64,000 bases of DNA from Dactylonectria macrodidyma. Lineage: Eukaryota; Ascomycota; Sordariomycetes; Hypocreales; Nectriaceae. The stretch spans positions 62,001 to 126,000 of the forward strand of contig JAGMUV010000054.1 of assembly GCA_020744425.1 (NCBI GenBank), given 5' to 3'. A model generated the notes under the pieces. The model saw nothing but the letters and a program-made list of their open reading frames with translations, made no database searches and was not told the DNA's origin. The position numbers were made by a program, and so were the translations under genes. Below are positions 51,487 to 62,917 of the stretch, one piece after another. Numbering within the stretch: position 1 is the first letter of the stretch; the number at the start of each line of letters is the position of its first letter.

Positions 51487-52683
51487 ACGATGAGTTCGAG
51501 GGTGCTATTAACCAGGCGAGGAAGTCGAGTCGAGTCGCGGACTGCGACCGAGGCAGCACCCTCTTTTCAAATACCTACCGCATCTTGGTGTTATACCATC
51601 AGACTCTGGACGTTACAACAAAACGGGGGAGATGCACACTCGAGATGTCCAAAACACCGTCCGTTGAGACGTTGCAGGTGCCGCACGGAGAGGGCGAGTG
51701 CGACCTGCCGCGGCGTAAGATACTCGCCTGCAGCTTGGCAGCCGAGAGAACCAAGCCGTGATCGATATCAGGGGGGGGCGCCTTAGCCAGGATTCCCAAG
51801 CATTTGAAGAACTCGCTGTCCCTCTACATCCGGCATGTTCGCCCGGCCGACCATGCCAACAGGTCAGGGATCGCGACTCAGATCCCCCGGCTCCGTCAAG
51901 GGGTCCCCCGGCACGTGGCGCTTGAGGCGGTGGATGGGGCCGGTCGTTGGAACCGCTCGGCCCGACTTCAGAAGGGTCCTCGTGATTCTCGAGAATAAAT
52001 ATTGAGCAGTTGGCTAAGATCTCTGTGGGCCTGAAAAAGTTAAGCATGACTTGGGTATCCTCGAAAACCGGGGTAGTTATTAAGCTGCCTGATAGAGGAC
52101 GTCCGATGGCCGAGGCATCTGGAGCTTTTTTTCTTCACCACTGCCGTGTGGCACAGCCGGTCGTCGAGCCAATGAAGCGAGGGCTATTGGGCTGCAAGGG
52201 CTGTACCACCCACCTGGACGTCGCATTTCACTAACCAGGGCGTCAGACGGCGAGGTCACATTGCCATGCATGTCTGCGGCGCAATTCTGCACTGGTTTAT
52301 CAGTGTCCTGACTCGTGGCCGTCCGTTCACCAATCTGCGCGTCGCGGAATCTTCCGTTAGGCCTCGTTCTGCATGTAGCAGGGCACAAATTCGAGTCAGC
52401 GGTGGGCGCAAGACCCTAGCCAACGTCCTGCAGGAACCTCGTTTGTGAAATGGACGGACAATAGAACTTCCGGGGCCCTGAGAACGCCTGCGCCATCACC
52501 TTGGGTGTGTACTGGTACAACCCATGATCATCTGGTCTTCCCATTGCTCCCATCGTGATGCCGCCGTTTATTAGAGCCGCTCTCCCCTGCAATCTTGACA
52601 GAAATGACATCAACAGCTGGCCGAACACCCAGGCTCGGACTTGGAAAGCCCTGTCTGTCCTTAAACCGGCACGATCACCCCAG
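51487..52683. other. Intergenic, nothing recognised
   Basis: Upstream flank of the rhodopsin-domain gene, then GC-rich sequence with overlapping short frames on both strands. No gene supported. Confidence 0.4.
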
Positions 52684-53973
52684 CTAAGGCTGGCTTCGCC
52701 CAGGGGCATTCCCGTCAGCCAGGCTGTCGATACTGTTCCCCTTCCTCATCTCCTCCCTCCAAGTCTGCCTCTCCTGCGTCGTCACCCCGGGCCCCTTGTA
52801 CACCCCTCCGTACGGGACCAGTCGCCCACCCCGCGCCATCCTTGGCCGCCTGCGTCGTCGGCGTCTTCTGGCCCTTACTGAATCTGCGATGGTACCATTT
52901 GTCGTACCCGAGGAGGTAGTACAGCCTGAAGCAGAGAAAAGCGAACTTGTCATTCTCCAAATCCTCGGGGTAGTCGGCGCCGAGGTCCACGGCGGCAGCC
53001 AGGCCGGAGATGATGGCGACCCGTGGGCGTTGACCAGGGTCCACGAGCCCCCGAAGCACCCGTGGTTCTTGGCCTGGAGGAACGTTAGATCAGGTAGATT
53101 GCCGGGGACTTCCCCAAAGTCAAGGTTATTCGTAGCGCTAAAGAAGTAGGGCTCGTCAGGGGCTCTCTCCCTGTCTCGACCAATGCAGCGGCTGCAGATT
53201 TGCAAGCTATTTCGCTTCATATCGAACCAATGCTCCCGGCAGTGAATGCAACTATGCATCTTGTCGTCGTTCAGGGCAGTATAGAACTCCCGCACAAGGG
53301 CCTGATCCTCCTCACTAAGGGCAGGCAAGTTAAGGTCCCCTGTAAAAGGTGGATCAACGATCTGATCAAACTGTCGCTCTTGAGCATGTGCGCCTTGACG
53401 TGTATAGCGGCCGCGACGATGACTCTGTGGCAGTGATGAAGGAGTGGTAGGGAACGATTCCTGTGGTATAGGCGTGCCTAGCACAACAGGAGCCGTTGGA
53501 AGAGTGCCTTGAGGAATTGGCGTTTGAGGAATCGGCGTGCCCAGAACTACTGTTGGCAGGCTAAGGGTAGGAGGGATAGGGGAAGGTCCCTCTACCGCGC
53601 TTGGGGTCGATGGCCCCAGCAGAGGTCAAGGCAGTCCCTGGAGTGCGGGCGCCAGGCCACGGAATAAGGCAGGTGTGGCAGGAGGTTGTAAGCCGTGCAC
53701 AGACGCAGGCGTTGGCGCAGCCCGCCTTGGAGGCGTCAGGTTAGCTAGAGAATCGGTCCTTTTCGTGGCTCGGCGTGGCGATAGCCTCAAGGCGATATTC
53801 CGCATGGCGGCAACGGCTCGGGATCCGGCTTCCCGTTCCCTTCGGCGTGCCCTGCAGCTAGCACACTCTCCTGTAAGCTTCGCAGGGTCCTTGACGCTTC
53901 GAAATTCGACTTCGGGCAGGTCTTTCTTGCAGGTACGGCAGTTCCGAACCGCCTGGTGTATATCGTCCTCCAT
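52684..53973 (-). pseudogene. Helitron N-terminal region, frameshifted
   Basis: From 53973 the minus strand encodes a Cys-pair motif (CRTCKKDLPEVEF, then CASCRARR) seen at the N-terminus of fungal Helitron proteins, then a Pro/Ala-rich linker. After a frameshift near 53630 it continues with LGTPIPQ repeats, LNLPALSEEDQALVREFY and CIHCREHW...CSRC, ending at GNLPDLT, the point just before the Rep-associated region. From about 53075 the sequence departs from Helitron: the frames GADYPEDLENDKFAFLCF, then YKGPGVTTQERQTWREEM, look coding but are not Helitron motifs I know. Possibly a captured gene piece. Confidence 0.6.
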
Positions 53974-54821
53974 CTGACCGTATATATATCCACCTCATAC
54001 CCACCTAGACTGCTAGATATCACTCGGGCAGGGAGGCTTTGCGACGGCTTACGTCCAATACCATGATAGATCTCGATAGAGAGGTTGTCTTTGAGGTAGT
54101 TAGATCAGGTCTGAATGATCAGGGAGGAAACTGCACTGCTTCCCGGAGGCAGGGTAACCGGGGAATCTTGAGAGGTAGGCCAGCTGCGGAGGTAATATGT
54201 GAACCTAGATACCGTTAGCAACCTGATGGGTTTGATTTGATAGATTCGACGGAAAGGGAAGCAGCCGCCACGTAGGTTATTGTAAGGAGCAAGGGACACG
54301 GGGCTTATTCAGTCAGAATCGTGCTTAGAAACCCAACATGTTGATTGCATTGAAGAAAAGAAGAGCCTGAAAGCTCTTGGAGAGCTTGCCAAGCTAGTTA
54401 CCTAGTCAACGCTCAGGGGTTTGTGGGCCTTCATTTTGGTGGCCGACCAATTCGTGCACGAGTTGAGCACAGGCCAGGCTAATTGGCCAATCAGAAGAGG
54501 TTTTATGGTCTTCTTTTTGACTGAGTAACAGGAGAGGCAAGCCGGTCGCGGCTTGCGCATAAAGCCTTGAGGAACCAGGTTGGCTATGGGTGTGGTTATT
54601 TGAAGTTTGCCATATTTGCAGTTTGCCATTTGCCAGGCAGTGTTGGAAACGGAGACGCAAAGGCCGAGTGCAAAAATGTTGGTTTTGGATTGAGTGATGT
54701 TGGCCATATGGATATAGGTTATGTGCTTGGGGAGACGGGCTGTCTCAGGGTATCCGGCAGCCTCCTTGAGGTGGTGTAGGAAGTGAGGGTTTCATGAAAC
54801 GCAGTGCGAAGATTGAAAATG
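53974..54821. other. Intergenic, nothing recognised
   Basis: No supportable gene; short frames only. CCTTGAGGAAC at about 54567 repeats part of the 16-mer at 75-107. Confidence 0.4.
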
Positions 54822-55427
54822 TCGTCATGCGATGGAGATGGAAACTTGCGTCTGCAGAATCGTGTATCCATCATGACCACTGCCCGGTTCGCTTCGAATT
54901 CTACTGTGGGGAGTCCCGGGAGCCCACGGGACGACGCTCATTCAGCCAGGCGCGATAGCGGGTACAATGATCGATTCGTGAAGGCGGTACGAACCGTTTT
55001 GAAAGAGCAAGAAGAGGCGTGCCGCAATGCCTCCAATGCGTTTTGGGACAACTGTGGCCTGTTGGCGGTGAACATCCTGCAGAGCCCTATATACTGGATT
55101 CACAAGGCGGACCCTTTCGTTGCGTGTGGGTCAGTCCGGTATGTGGAAAGGGGGAATGCGAAATCAGGGTACGGCAGGAGATGCAGGAGATAATGTCTGA
55201 AGTTGCTAGAGGATCCAAGGGCAACCTCTTGCGCTTGTGTGGAAGTCATGCTTTGCAAAGTATGTGGAAGGGTGGAAGGCATTAAGAGCTGTGAGCGATG
55301 CCGGGCCGTGGGTTACTGTGGGAAGGAGCATCAAAGGGTGGATTGGAAAATTCACAAGAAAGATTTGCATGCCCAGGGATGGATAGTGTGGGAAGGAGCA
55401 TATATGTGTACTTTGGAGAGAATGTCA
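54822..55427 (+). pseudogene. MYND-finger protein, frameshifted
   Basis: The end carries a complete MYND finger: CKVCG, CERCRAVGYC, KEHQRVDWKIHKKDLH (55254-55370). Before it, SPVCGKGECEI is read in another frame, and RFVKAVRTVLKEQEE with LAVNILQSPIYWIHKADPF in a third. At least two frameshifts (near 55120 and 55200) separate the parts. MYND fingers bind proline-rich partners. It is unlikely to make a full protein. Confidence 0.65.
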
Positions 55428-55468
55428 AGGTCAGTTGTATGCAGCATGCTTACAGCTGGTAGCCCTTA

Positions 55469-56159
55469 TCACGGATGATAAAGAGCGGGAATGATGTATT
55501 GTGTGATGGCGCCAGTATCCGACTCTAGACCATCTCGCTGTTCAATCTCACAGGTCAGGACGTACGGGTGAATATGACCGTTCATGAAGAACCATTGCTC
55601 GGTCCACTCGGATGCAACGACTTGTTGATTGTAGATGGAGAGGTTGAGGCTGAAGAAGATGTAGCTGAGGGGTTGTCGGGGTCTGACCGAAGTTGCGCAT
55701 ACTCGGGAGTCAAAATCCAGGACGGGGCAGGTAGGAAGACCCTCGCCAATGCCTCTGCGTTGAGTCCCTTGATGCGATGCTGGTCCTGATGAGGCAAACC
55801 TGCACGGGCAGTCTGGCTGGATGAAAACCATCATGGACATATCACTTCCCGCGTTTGTCTGGCTCTCGGGGGGGATGCGCGGGTTCGAGGGGCCAATGGC
55901 GAGGGGAGCGAGAGTAGACATGATACGCTGGAGCAGTGGCTGTCGGAAACGATCTAGGAATATCCGATACGAACATTGGAGGTGATAGGATGGTAGATGC
56001 CGCGGTAGGGAAGAGCAGAACAGGAAGTGAGTGAGGTGACGATGGCTTGGTCTCTATGGATATAGATGCAGGGGTAGTTCTCGCGGGCCGCAGTATCTGG
56101 GGTGCGGGGTTCGGCAGATCAGAGCCCAGACGGCGGTCGGGGAAAGCTTCAGGTTTCAA
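55469..56159 (-). CDS. Hypothetical protein, boundaries uncertain
   Basis: The best part is the C-terminal reading VVASEWTEQWFFMNGHIHPY and LTCEIEQRDGLESDTGAITQ ending at 55469, which looks like folded protein. Upstream, two frames (from 56159 and 55921) overlap and neither has a recognised domain; an intron or a frameshift may lie between. I do not know the family. Confidence 0.25.
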
Positions 56160-56446
56160 GTAGATGGAGAATGCGGGGTTTGGGTCATGAGCAAGGTCGA
56201 TTTGGCGGCAGAGACGTCATCGAAAGTGATGTATGTCAAATGTCAGAAGTGAGATGTGACTGTAGGGGATGGAGCAGTGTCTTCTTCTGTGAAGCAGGTG
56301 AATGAAGGCGAAGCGCCGACATGGAATCACTACTGATATCGGGGTAGCAACGGTTTCAGCCTGAGTGTGTCACCGACTTGAAGGATGGGAGTTGCGGCGC
56401 CACAAAGGGCACCGTCGGCAGTTGAGCAAGAGTCTGGGTTGTAGGC

Positions 56447-57271
56447 GTGGGCTCATGCCGCCGAATATGGAGGGTACGGTGTCCTTTCAGAGACTGCACC
56501 CAGCAAACGCTGCAGATCTTCATGTCAGAGCACAAGTGGAAAGACGGCCAGCCGACCGAGGAAGAAGCCATCATGATCCTCAACCAGGGAGACGACAGTT
56601 CGATACCGGTGCCGGCCACCTTCATGTTCGTACCAGGGATGCTGGTCGTCGTGAACTACAACACCCACCAGGGGCTGAAGCTGGTCAACGGTGCCAGTTA
56701 CATGGCGGTGGAGGTCGTTCTTGACAAGGCGTACCCGGGCCATCGGATCTCGGCCGACATGACGGTCCACTTCGGGCCGGCCGCGGGGATAATTCTGGAG
56801 TCGGAAACGACAAGAGACTTCCACTTCGTCGGGATGCCGCAGGGCACGATCCTCCTGACGCCCATGAGCGTTAAGATACAATGCCAGCAGAAACGGCCGT
56901 GGCAAAAGAAAGATGTCAGCAGAAAGGGTCTGCCATGCACGGCAGCTTTTGCCTGCACAGACTACAAAGTGCAGGGCGGGACATTCGAGCGCGTAGCTCT
57001 GGAGCTGCGAGGGACGCGGACAACAAACGTCGACGGACGCGTCGTCCCCTCGCAGTGCGACCCGTACAGCCTGTACGTGCAGCTGTCGCGTTGCCGGACG
57101 CTGGACGGCATCATGCTCGTGTCCAAGGTGCGGGAGAGAGACCTGGTGGGAAACAGGGTCCCCGAAGAAATGACTGCCGTACAGGCGAGACTGGAGGAAC
57201 TGAGCGACAGGACGATTCAGGAGGCGTTGCGCTGGTTTGATGATTCTGAAGGGCCAAGACGGCTGCGTTAG
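56447..57271 (+). pseudogene. PIF1-like helicase, C-terminal part 1
   Basis: Reads FVPGMLVVVNYNTHQGLKLV, NGASYMAVEVVLD, then RKGLPCTAAFACTDYKVQGG and LYVQLSRCRTLDGIMLV, the last PIF1/RecD-type helicase motifs (the Q-G and SRC blocks near motifs V-VI). Motifs I-IV are missing, so it is a 5'-truncated copy. It is only distantly related to the Helitron helicases in this window. The first 40 or so residues (MGSCRRIWRV) do not look like the family. A similar 3' end is at 59923-60282. Confidence 0.7.
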
Positions 57272-57526
57272 GTGACGTCATGATGAGAGAGGGGGATCAG
57301 GAAGCGCTGGCGGCGGGCGGCTGGGAACGCGCTTAACTAGGACAAGTCACAGGGGGAAGAATAAAGGCAGCAAACGCGCTTACTAACTTAGGACAAGACA
57401 GACACAGGGAGAAAGAAGAAAGTACTGACGACCAATCATGACGGACTTTGAAACATCCTGGTAATTTTTGGGCCACCAATGGGAAGCGGGAGAAATTTTG
57501 CGGGGTGAAGTTTGCCGCGCAAAAAA

Positions 57527-57892
57527 GGCCTTTCGTTCCTCAAGGCACAGGGGAAGGCGCACGTCCGCCGGGGGAAGTTGGAAGTTGGAAGCTGGGCGTG
57601 GTGGGCAAGTTGGCGGCTCCCTTGCGCTGAGTAGCCTTTCGGTACGAAGCTTGCAACCAGAGCTTGTTTTACTAGTGGGTTGCTGCACGTGTTGAGAAGA
57701 GGGCGCGGTTTTAAGTGGTCAGCTCTAGGTAGGTGGATGAAGAGACTTAGCCAATAGGGCGCGTGTGTGTGTGTTACCTTTGTTTTGCGTAGCCAATAAG
57801 ACCTATGCAGCAGACGTTGCGGAGCAGGCACCATTTTGAGTGGCACGATTTGAAGAGTTTAATGCGGAACTAAGAGGCCTAGCCAATAGGGT
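57527..57892 (+). repeat. Direct repeat block, copy 1 (about 365 bp)
   Basis: From CCTTTCGTTCCTCAAGGCAC to GCGGAACTAAGAGGCCTAGC this block recurs at 61076-61437 with a few substitutions. It has no gene. Both copies follow a PIF1-like helicase 3' end (57271 and 60282). Confidence 0.85.
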
Positions 57893-58773
57893 GAGGGGGA
57901 ATAATTGAGACAGGGATCAGGGGACTGAGACTAGCAGAGATCACAATACCAAAGAGGGAAAATTGTCAATTTGAGTAGTTATAAGAAGCTGAAGTTGAGG
58001 TAGAAGTTGAGGTAGAAGTTGATGAAGACATGATATATTGAACTAGCAAATATTTCAATAAAAAATGGGAGAGCAGTTAAGATTACGACTTTGTGAGAGA
58101 GAGAGAGAGGGAGAGCAATTGTAAGATAAGCCTGCAAGGTTGGCAGGCAAATGTACAGAACAAAGAAGAGACACATCTGATATTTACGATACATTAAATG
58201 ATATCGTATATACAATGCGAAGATTGATACCACTTGGTAAAGATGCTGTATTTCATTGCGCAGAGAGGATGTGGCATCGCCGATCTCCATCCAACATTTT
58301 CAGCCAAGAGCTACTATCCCTGCCGATGTGGATACTCGCACAATTGAATTGATCAATTAAGATAGTTAGATGGTGAACAGATTTGCTTTTTCCATGAGTA
58401 CAAAGGATTGGCCAAAACGTTAGCACATGGGAAAGCAAGAAGCATCTTACTCTTTACTTTATTTAGGTTCAGCTAAGAATAGGAAGAGGAAAAGGGGAAA
58501 GGGGGGATGATTAATGGTGCCCTGCCACCTACGTCACAGTTAAAATGCATATCCACGCTCTTAATATTCTTCCTAGCCAGTCCCACGACTTATCTGCCCG
58601 GCAGCCCCGGGTCGTCTCTTCGCTCAGTTGCTCTAGCCTCTGCTGGACCTGGGGTTCCCCCTTAGCCCTCCCCTATTGCCGACAGTCTGACATGTACCAA
58701 CTTGTTAAGCCGACCGGCTTCTTGCTGGAAGTCGTCCTTCACTCCCTAATCGGATGCGTAGTCGTCGTTATCG
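57893..58773. other. Intergenic, purine-rich, nothing recognised
   Basis: GAGAGAGA tract at about 58093 and GTAGAAGTTGAG repeats near 58000. No gene. Confidence 0.4.
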
Positions 58774-59778
58774 GGATGCATCATGCTACTAACAATAGAC
58801 TTGGCCTCTTCGCAGTCTTCGGTCTTGTAGAATTTCAGCCCAAAGCTGGACATGAATGTTAGCGAGTCACCTTAATGCTTCTTGATGAACTTGAGTTCGT
58901 CGGCGTCAAAATACTAGTCAGCTAGCTGCCCCTCTGGGCGGCCATCGTTAGGGTAGTCCCGACCGATATCGCTGTCGTCGCTGTCGTCGCTGTCCTCACT
59001 GTCGGCCAGGATGGCCCGGAGGATACTACGACCCTCTTCGCGATCCTCTTCCTTGTTGATGTTGAGACCGTCGCTCGCTAGAAACCTGAATTCACTGCCC
59101 CAGTGTTTCTTGAGCCACTGCATTTCCTCGGTCGAAAGTGTTGGAAATCACAAGTGTGAGGCGACCAAGTCGGTGGCAAGGTGTGGAAGAAGGAGGAACA
59201 TTCTACAAGAGATCATACCTGTACATAAACAGTGGTTCCCCTACTGTACATTCAGGATGAATTAAGCAACTTGAATCTTCTCATTTCAACAGAAAGTGGG
59301 CCTACCTCCGCCGGCTGCAGGTCTTGGCCGGCACGCGATGCCTCCCATTTCTCCCGCTCACTGTCGGCCCATCGCACGTTCATCCAGTACATTGCCGACG
59401 GATCAAAGGGCATAGGGCCAACCCGAGGCCCAACCGGTGGACTGCTGAACCTCACCTGGAAGAATTTGCCGTGGGGGTCAAAGTAGGCAACGGTCCGACC
59501 CTGTTTATCGATGATGGTGCCTTTTGTGTTTTGCACACTAGATCCCGTATGGATATCGTATTCGTCTAGAATCGGACTTCCAATGACATTACAGATGCCT
59601 GTGGGGATGTGAAGGACGTTGCGCAGTCATAGGATGCCACGGGATCGCGGACCAGTCGCCCTCGGACTTCGTTTGACCGGAAGTCCGACCGTGCCAATCC
59701 CCACAACCGGGCGTTTGAATCCCCCCAATCAAGTGGCCGACCGTGGAGTTGAGAGGTGTGTAGTCGGCGCCAAACCAC
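58774..59778 (-). pseudogene. Hypothetical fungal protein with two related C-terminal modules, decayed
   Basis: Minus-strand pieces: 59778-59566 (contains LDWGDSNARLWGLARS; another frame gives NSTVGHLIGG), 59536-59252 (GRTVAYFDPHGKFFQVRFSS), and 59123-58914 (EMQWLKKHWGSEFRFLASDG, EEDREEGRSILRAI, acidic SED repeats). In the same frame, past a TAG at 58914 and a TAA near 58872, comes a second module: ADELKFIKKH, then FMSSFGLKFYKTEDCEEAKS. The two modules are related (W/F-IKKH, F-L/M-S-GL, EDxEEg/a). I recall this pair in unnamed ascomycete proteins; function unknown. Stops and frameshifts make it a pseudogene. Confidence 0.5.
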
Positions 59779-59922
59779 GACCGATCCTTGGCGGCACTAA
59801 AAATCGATTAGACGTCAACTAAAGCTGCACTTCGACTTCCGCTTGGCACTACTCCAACGGGTGCCCAAATACCAATCGAAAAGAAGACGAGGGTCAAGAA
59901 GAGGCCTTGGCAGAGGCATAAT

Positions 59923-60282
59923 GTGAGCCGCCGAGGACTTCCCTGCACTGCGGCATTCGCATGCACCGATTACAAAATCCAAGGCGAAACACTCCTCCAG
60001 ATTGCGCTGGAGCTGCGAGGAACCGGGACAAAGCTGAACACCAAGACTGGACAACTCGAGCCACGAAAGTGCGATCCATATAGCCTGTATGTGCAGCTAT
60101 CGCGGTGCAAATCGCTGGATGGTATTATATTGCTGTCAAAGGCGCGTGTGGAGGATATAGTCAAGAATAAAATACCACAGGAAATGTTTGATGGCGAGGC
60201 TAGGCTGGAGCAATTGTGCGGGGGAACATTAAATGAGGCCCGGTTATCATTATTGCACCCATCCGCACAATACGAGCAATAA
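59923..60282 (+). pseudogene. PIF1-like helicase, C-terminal part 2
   Basis: Reads RRGLPCTAAFACTDYKIQGE, then LYVQLSRCKSLDGIILLSKA, about two-thirds identical by eye to the end of 56447-57271. Only the last 115 residues remain; all ATP-binding motifs are missing. Upstream sequence (59779-59922) has no continuation. Confidence 0.7.
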
Positions 60283-60811
60283 TATAGTTTATAATTTAGA
60301 TAGCAAATCCAAGGAACAGTCAGGTATGTATTGATAGATGATGAGTGTTTTGTTCCGATTCCATTGCCCCCGGCCGTTCTGGCTCTTTTACGCAGGGGGA
60401 CGATGATGTCCCCCGCCCGGTTCGCGTTCGATGACGATGATGACGTCTGAAGCGGGGTTCTCAGCACCAGACATCCACCAAAGACCCAACATGCCCGCCA
60501 AGTGGCTACCGGGTATTCCAAAAGGTATAAAGGAGATCAATAATGAGATTTCGAGAAAAATTAATCCGCTGTTTCCTATATATATATTATATATTAAAAA
60601 TCCGATCTAATATAATAGATTTCACCTAACTCGAGCAGAAGCAGGAATCTCACAAAATGCAAACGACAAGAGCAACGACATTTTATTATAAATCAAAAGC
60701 TCACATGAATCCCACGTGATTCTTAACAGAAAAATCCCAGCCAATGAAGACTTCTCTACACTTGATCTCGGGGGGGGGGGCGGGTGAATTCGAAGCTCAT
60801 CCACATGTGCC
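60283..60811. other. Intergenic, AT-rich, nothing recognised
   Basis: A TATATATATATTATATATTA stretch near 60578 and a G run at 60769-60779. No gene recognised. Confidence 0.4.
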
Positions 60812-60985
60812 AAAAGAGAGTGGGAGGATTTGTGTCAAAAGAGAGTGGGAGGATTTGTGTCAAAAGAGAGTGGGAGGATTTGTGTCAAATGAGAGTGGGA
60901 GGATTTGTGTCAAATGAGAGTGGGAGGATTTGTGTCAAATGAGAGTGGGAGGATTTGGGGCAAATGAGAGTGGGAGGATTAGGAC
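60812..60985. repeat. Minisatellite, seven 25-bp units
   Basis: Unit GAGAGTGGGAGGATTTGTGT plus CAAAW, seven copies; the sixth and seventh have diverged ends (TTGGGG, TTAGGACC). A purine-rich strand bias is clear. Confidence 0.9.
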
Positions 60986-61075
60986 CAATTAGGAGGTGCG
61001 GTTGCGCATGGCTTAATCGGGTAATTTTGCAAGGGGGGGCCAAATTTTGGGGGTGGAAATCCCAGAGCTTAAGAA

Positions 61076-61437
61076 GACCTTTCGTACCGAAAGGCACAGG
61101 AGAAGGCGCACGTCCGCTGGGGGAAGTTGGAAGTTGGAAGCTGGGCGTGGTGGGCAAGTTGGCGGCTCCCTTGCGCTGAGTAGCCTTTCGGTACGAAGCT
61201 TGCAACCAGAGCTTGTTTTACTAGTGGGTTGCTGTACGTGTTGAGAAGAGGGCGCGGTTTTAAGTGGTCAGCTCTAGGCAGGTGAATGAAGAGACTTAGC
61301 CAATAGGGCGCGTGTGTGTGTGTGTTACCTTTGTTTTGCGTAACCAATAAGACCTATGCAGCAGGCGTTGCGGAGCAGGCACCATTTTGAGTGGCACGAT
61401 TTGAAGAGTTTAATGCGGAACTAAGAGACCTAGCCTA
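61076..61437 (+). repeat. Direct repeat block, copy 2
   Basis: Second copy of 57527-57892. It is cut off at ...AGACCTAGCCTA by the piggyBac-type element that begins at 61438; copy 1 reads on as GCCAATAGGG. Confidence 0.85.
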
Positions 61438-62084
61438 TCCCATCGGCTGTCATAAACCTCCATTCCGTACCCCGCCCCACATCACCCCTGTCATCGTGAC
61501 GGTACGTGCGGGGAACCCAAAAACCCCTCTCAGACCCTTCACAGCTAAAATCTCACATAATTCATTTTGCTCATTGCAATGCCCTCCCGAAAGATACCTC
61601 CTAAGATACCGGCAGTCAATATCTATGATGACAATAGTTTCATAACAGAAGAAAACAGCAGCCGCGAGCAAGCGGCTGATAATACATGCCGGCCTGAGTT
61701 TCCCCCAGCTGAAGACCGCGGCTTCAACTTTCAACCTTTCAACGTGCCGCCTCGCGACCTTAAGGTCAACCCACTGCCCGAGGAGCCACTACAGCTCTTC
61801 CAGCTCTTTGTGCCTGTTTCCCTTGTCAAAAGCTGGGTTGAATACACCAACAACTGGGTCGCCAGCTTGCATGAGAGCGGCGTCATTGACAGCCAAAACC
61901 ACAAACTGAAAGATGGCTCAAGGCTGCAAAAGTGGACGAGGCTCAAGGTCTCCGATGTATACATCTGGCTTGGAATCCTGATTTATATTGGACTCTACAA
62001 GGAAACTAGGATCGAGGACCATTGGAAAACCTCTTCGCTTGGGGACCAGCGTCCTACCTACTCCATCATCAAGTTTATGACCTA
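61438..62084 (+). pseudogene. piggyBac-type transposase, 5' part only
   Basis: The left terminal sequence TCCCATCGGCTG follows TA (61436-61437). The gene starts at 61579 (MPSRK, the conserved start position) and reads YDDNSFITEENSS, PLQLFQLFVPVSLVKSWVEY and VYIWLGILIYIGLYKETR, then is cut at about 62084 after SIIKFMT by the 3' end of a Helitron derivative. All three catalytic Asp and the Cys ribbon are absent. This is the reciprocal situation to the copy at 8.8 kb, which lacks its 5' part. Confidence 0.85.
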
Positions 62085-62917
62085 AAATACTACGTCACCC
62101 CATGCACATTGGAGCGGCGATGGGGTGCATGGGGTAGCCTCAGCCGAAGGCTGTGTGTCCGCGGGCCGGGAAGCTATTACTACTACTGCATTATCTACGT
62201 ACTGATCCACTGCCATGGCCATTCTTGGTATTATGTGACATGTACGGATTCCGTGTGAGCACCTGTCGTTTCCTAAGCTCCTGATCCCTCATCTTCATCT
62301 TCATGCCATCCGGGGAGGCCCGTAGACCAGGTGATCACGATCAAATGGTGCATCCAACATCAGACCCTCGAGCGTTTTCACGCGAGAGACAGCCACGTAG
62401 CTTAAACCAGTCTGAAAGTCCCGGCAGGACAGATCTGTAACTATCATGTCTTCGGTGATGCTTTGTGACTTGTGCACGGTAATGGCGTAGCATACGATCA
62501 GGGGAAACTGGGTGCGAGCGCAGAGAGCGGCTCCGATGAGGAAGTCCTCTCAACTGAGAGAATCGGGACAATCTTCTTGCCATCGGGGGCGGTCAGGAAC
62601 ACCGGTCCGTTGTATTTGTCAAACTCCATCATGAAAACACAGGGAGGGTCTTGGATGGGGTCAGCCCCGGGCGCCCAGCCGATGTCGTAAACAGTACCGG
62701 TACCGCGAGCGCGGTTGCAGAGGCCAACTAGCTGCCAAAGGTTGGATGTCAGCATCAGACGGGCGCCAATGCATATGAGAATCTGCTTTGCAAGGTTGCC
62801 CGCCTTATCATCGGGGGAGCAGCCGCACCAGGGCCGACGTTCTTAACCTTGATCTGGACAACTGGCCGGCCGAGGCGATCGGCTAATCCAGTGGTTAGCC
62901 TGCACAACGACGACGAT
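62085..62917 (-). mobile_element. Internally deleted Helitron derivative (about 0.83 kb)
   Basis: On the minus strand it starts near 62917 with TCGTCGTTGTGCAGG and CTAACCACTGGATTAGCC, jumps at once to helicase C-terminal sequence (RPVVQIKVKNVGPGAAA), continues with RLMLTSNLW-type and CYAITVHKSQ motifs containing frameshifts, and ends with the hairpin ACCCCATGCAC/GTGCATGGGGT (62097-62135) and the same terminus as the 8.77-kb copy. No Rep domain. The 5' end lies inside another Helitron N-terminal frame, the 3' end inside a piggyBac gene. Confidence 0.7.
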
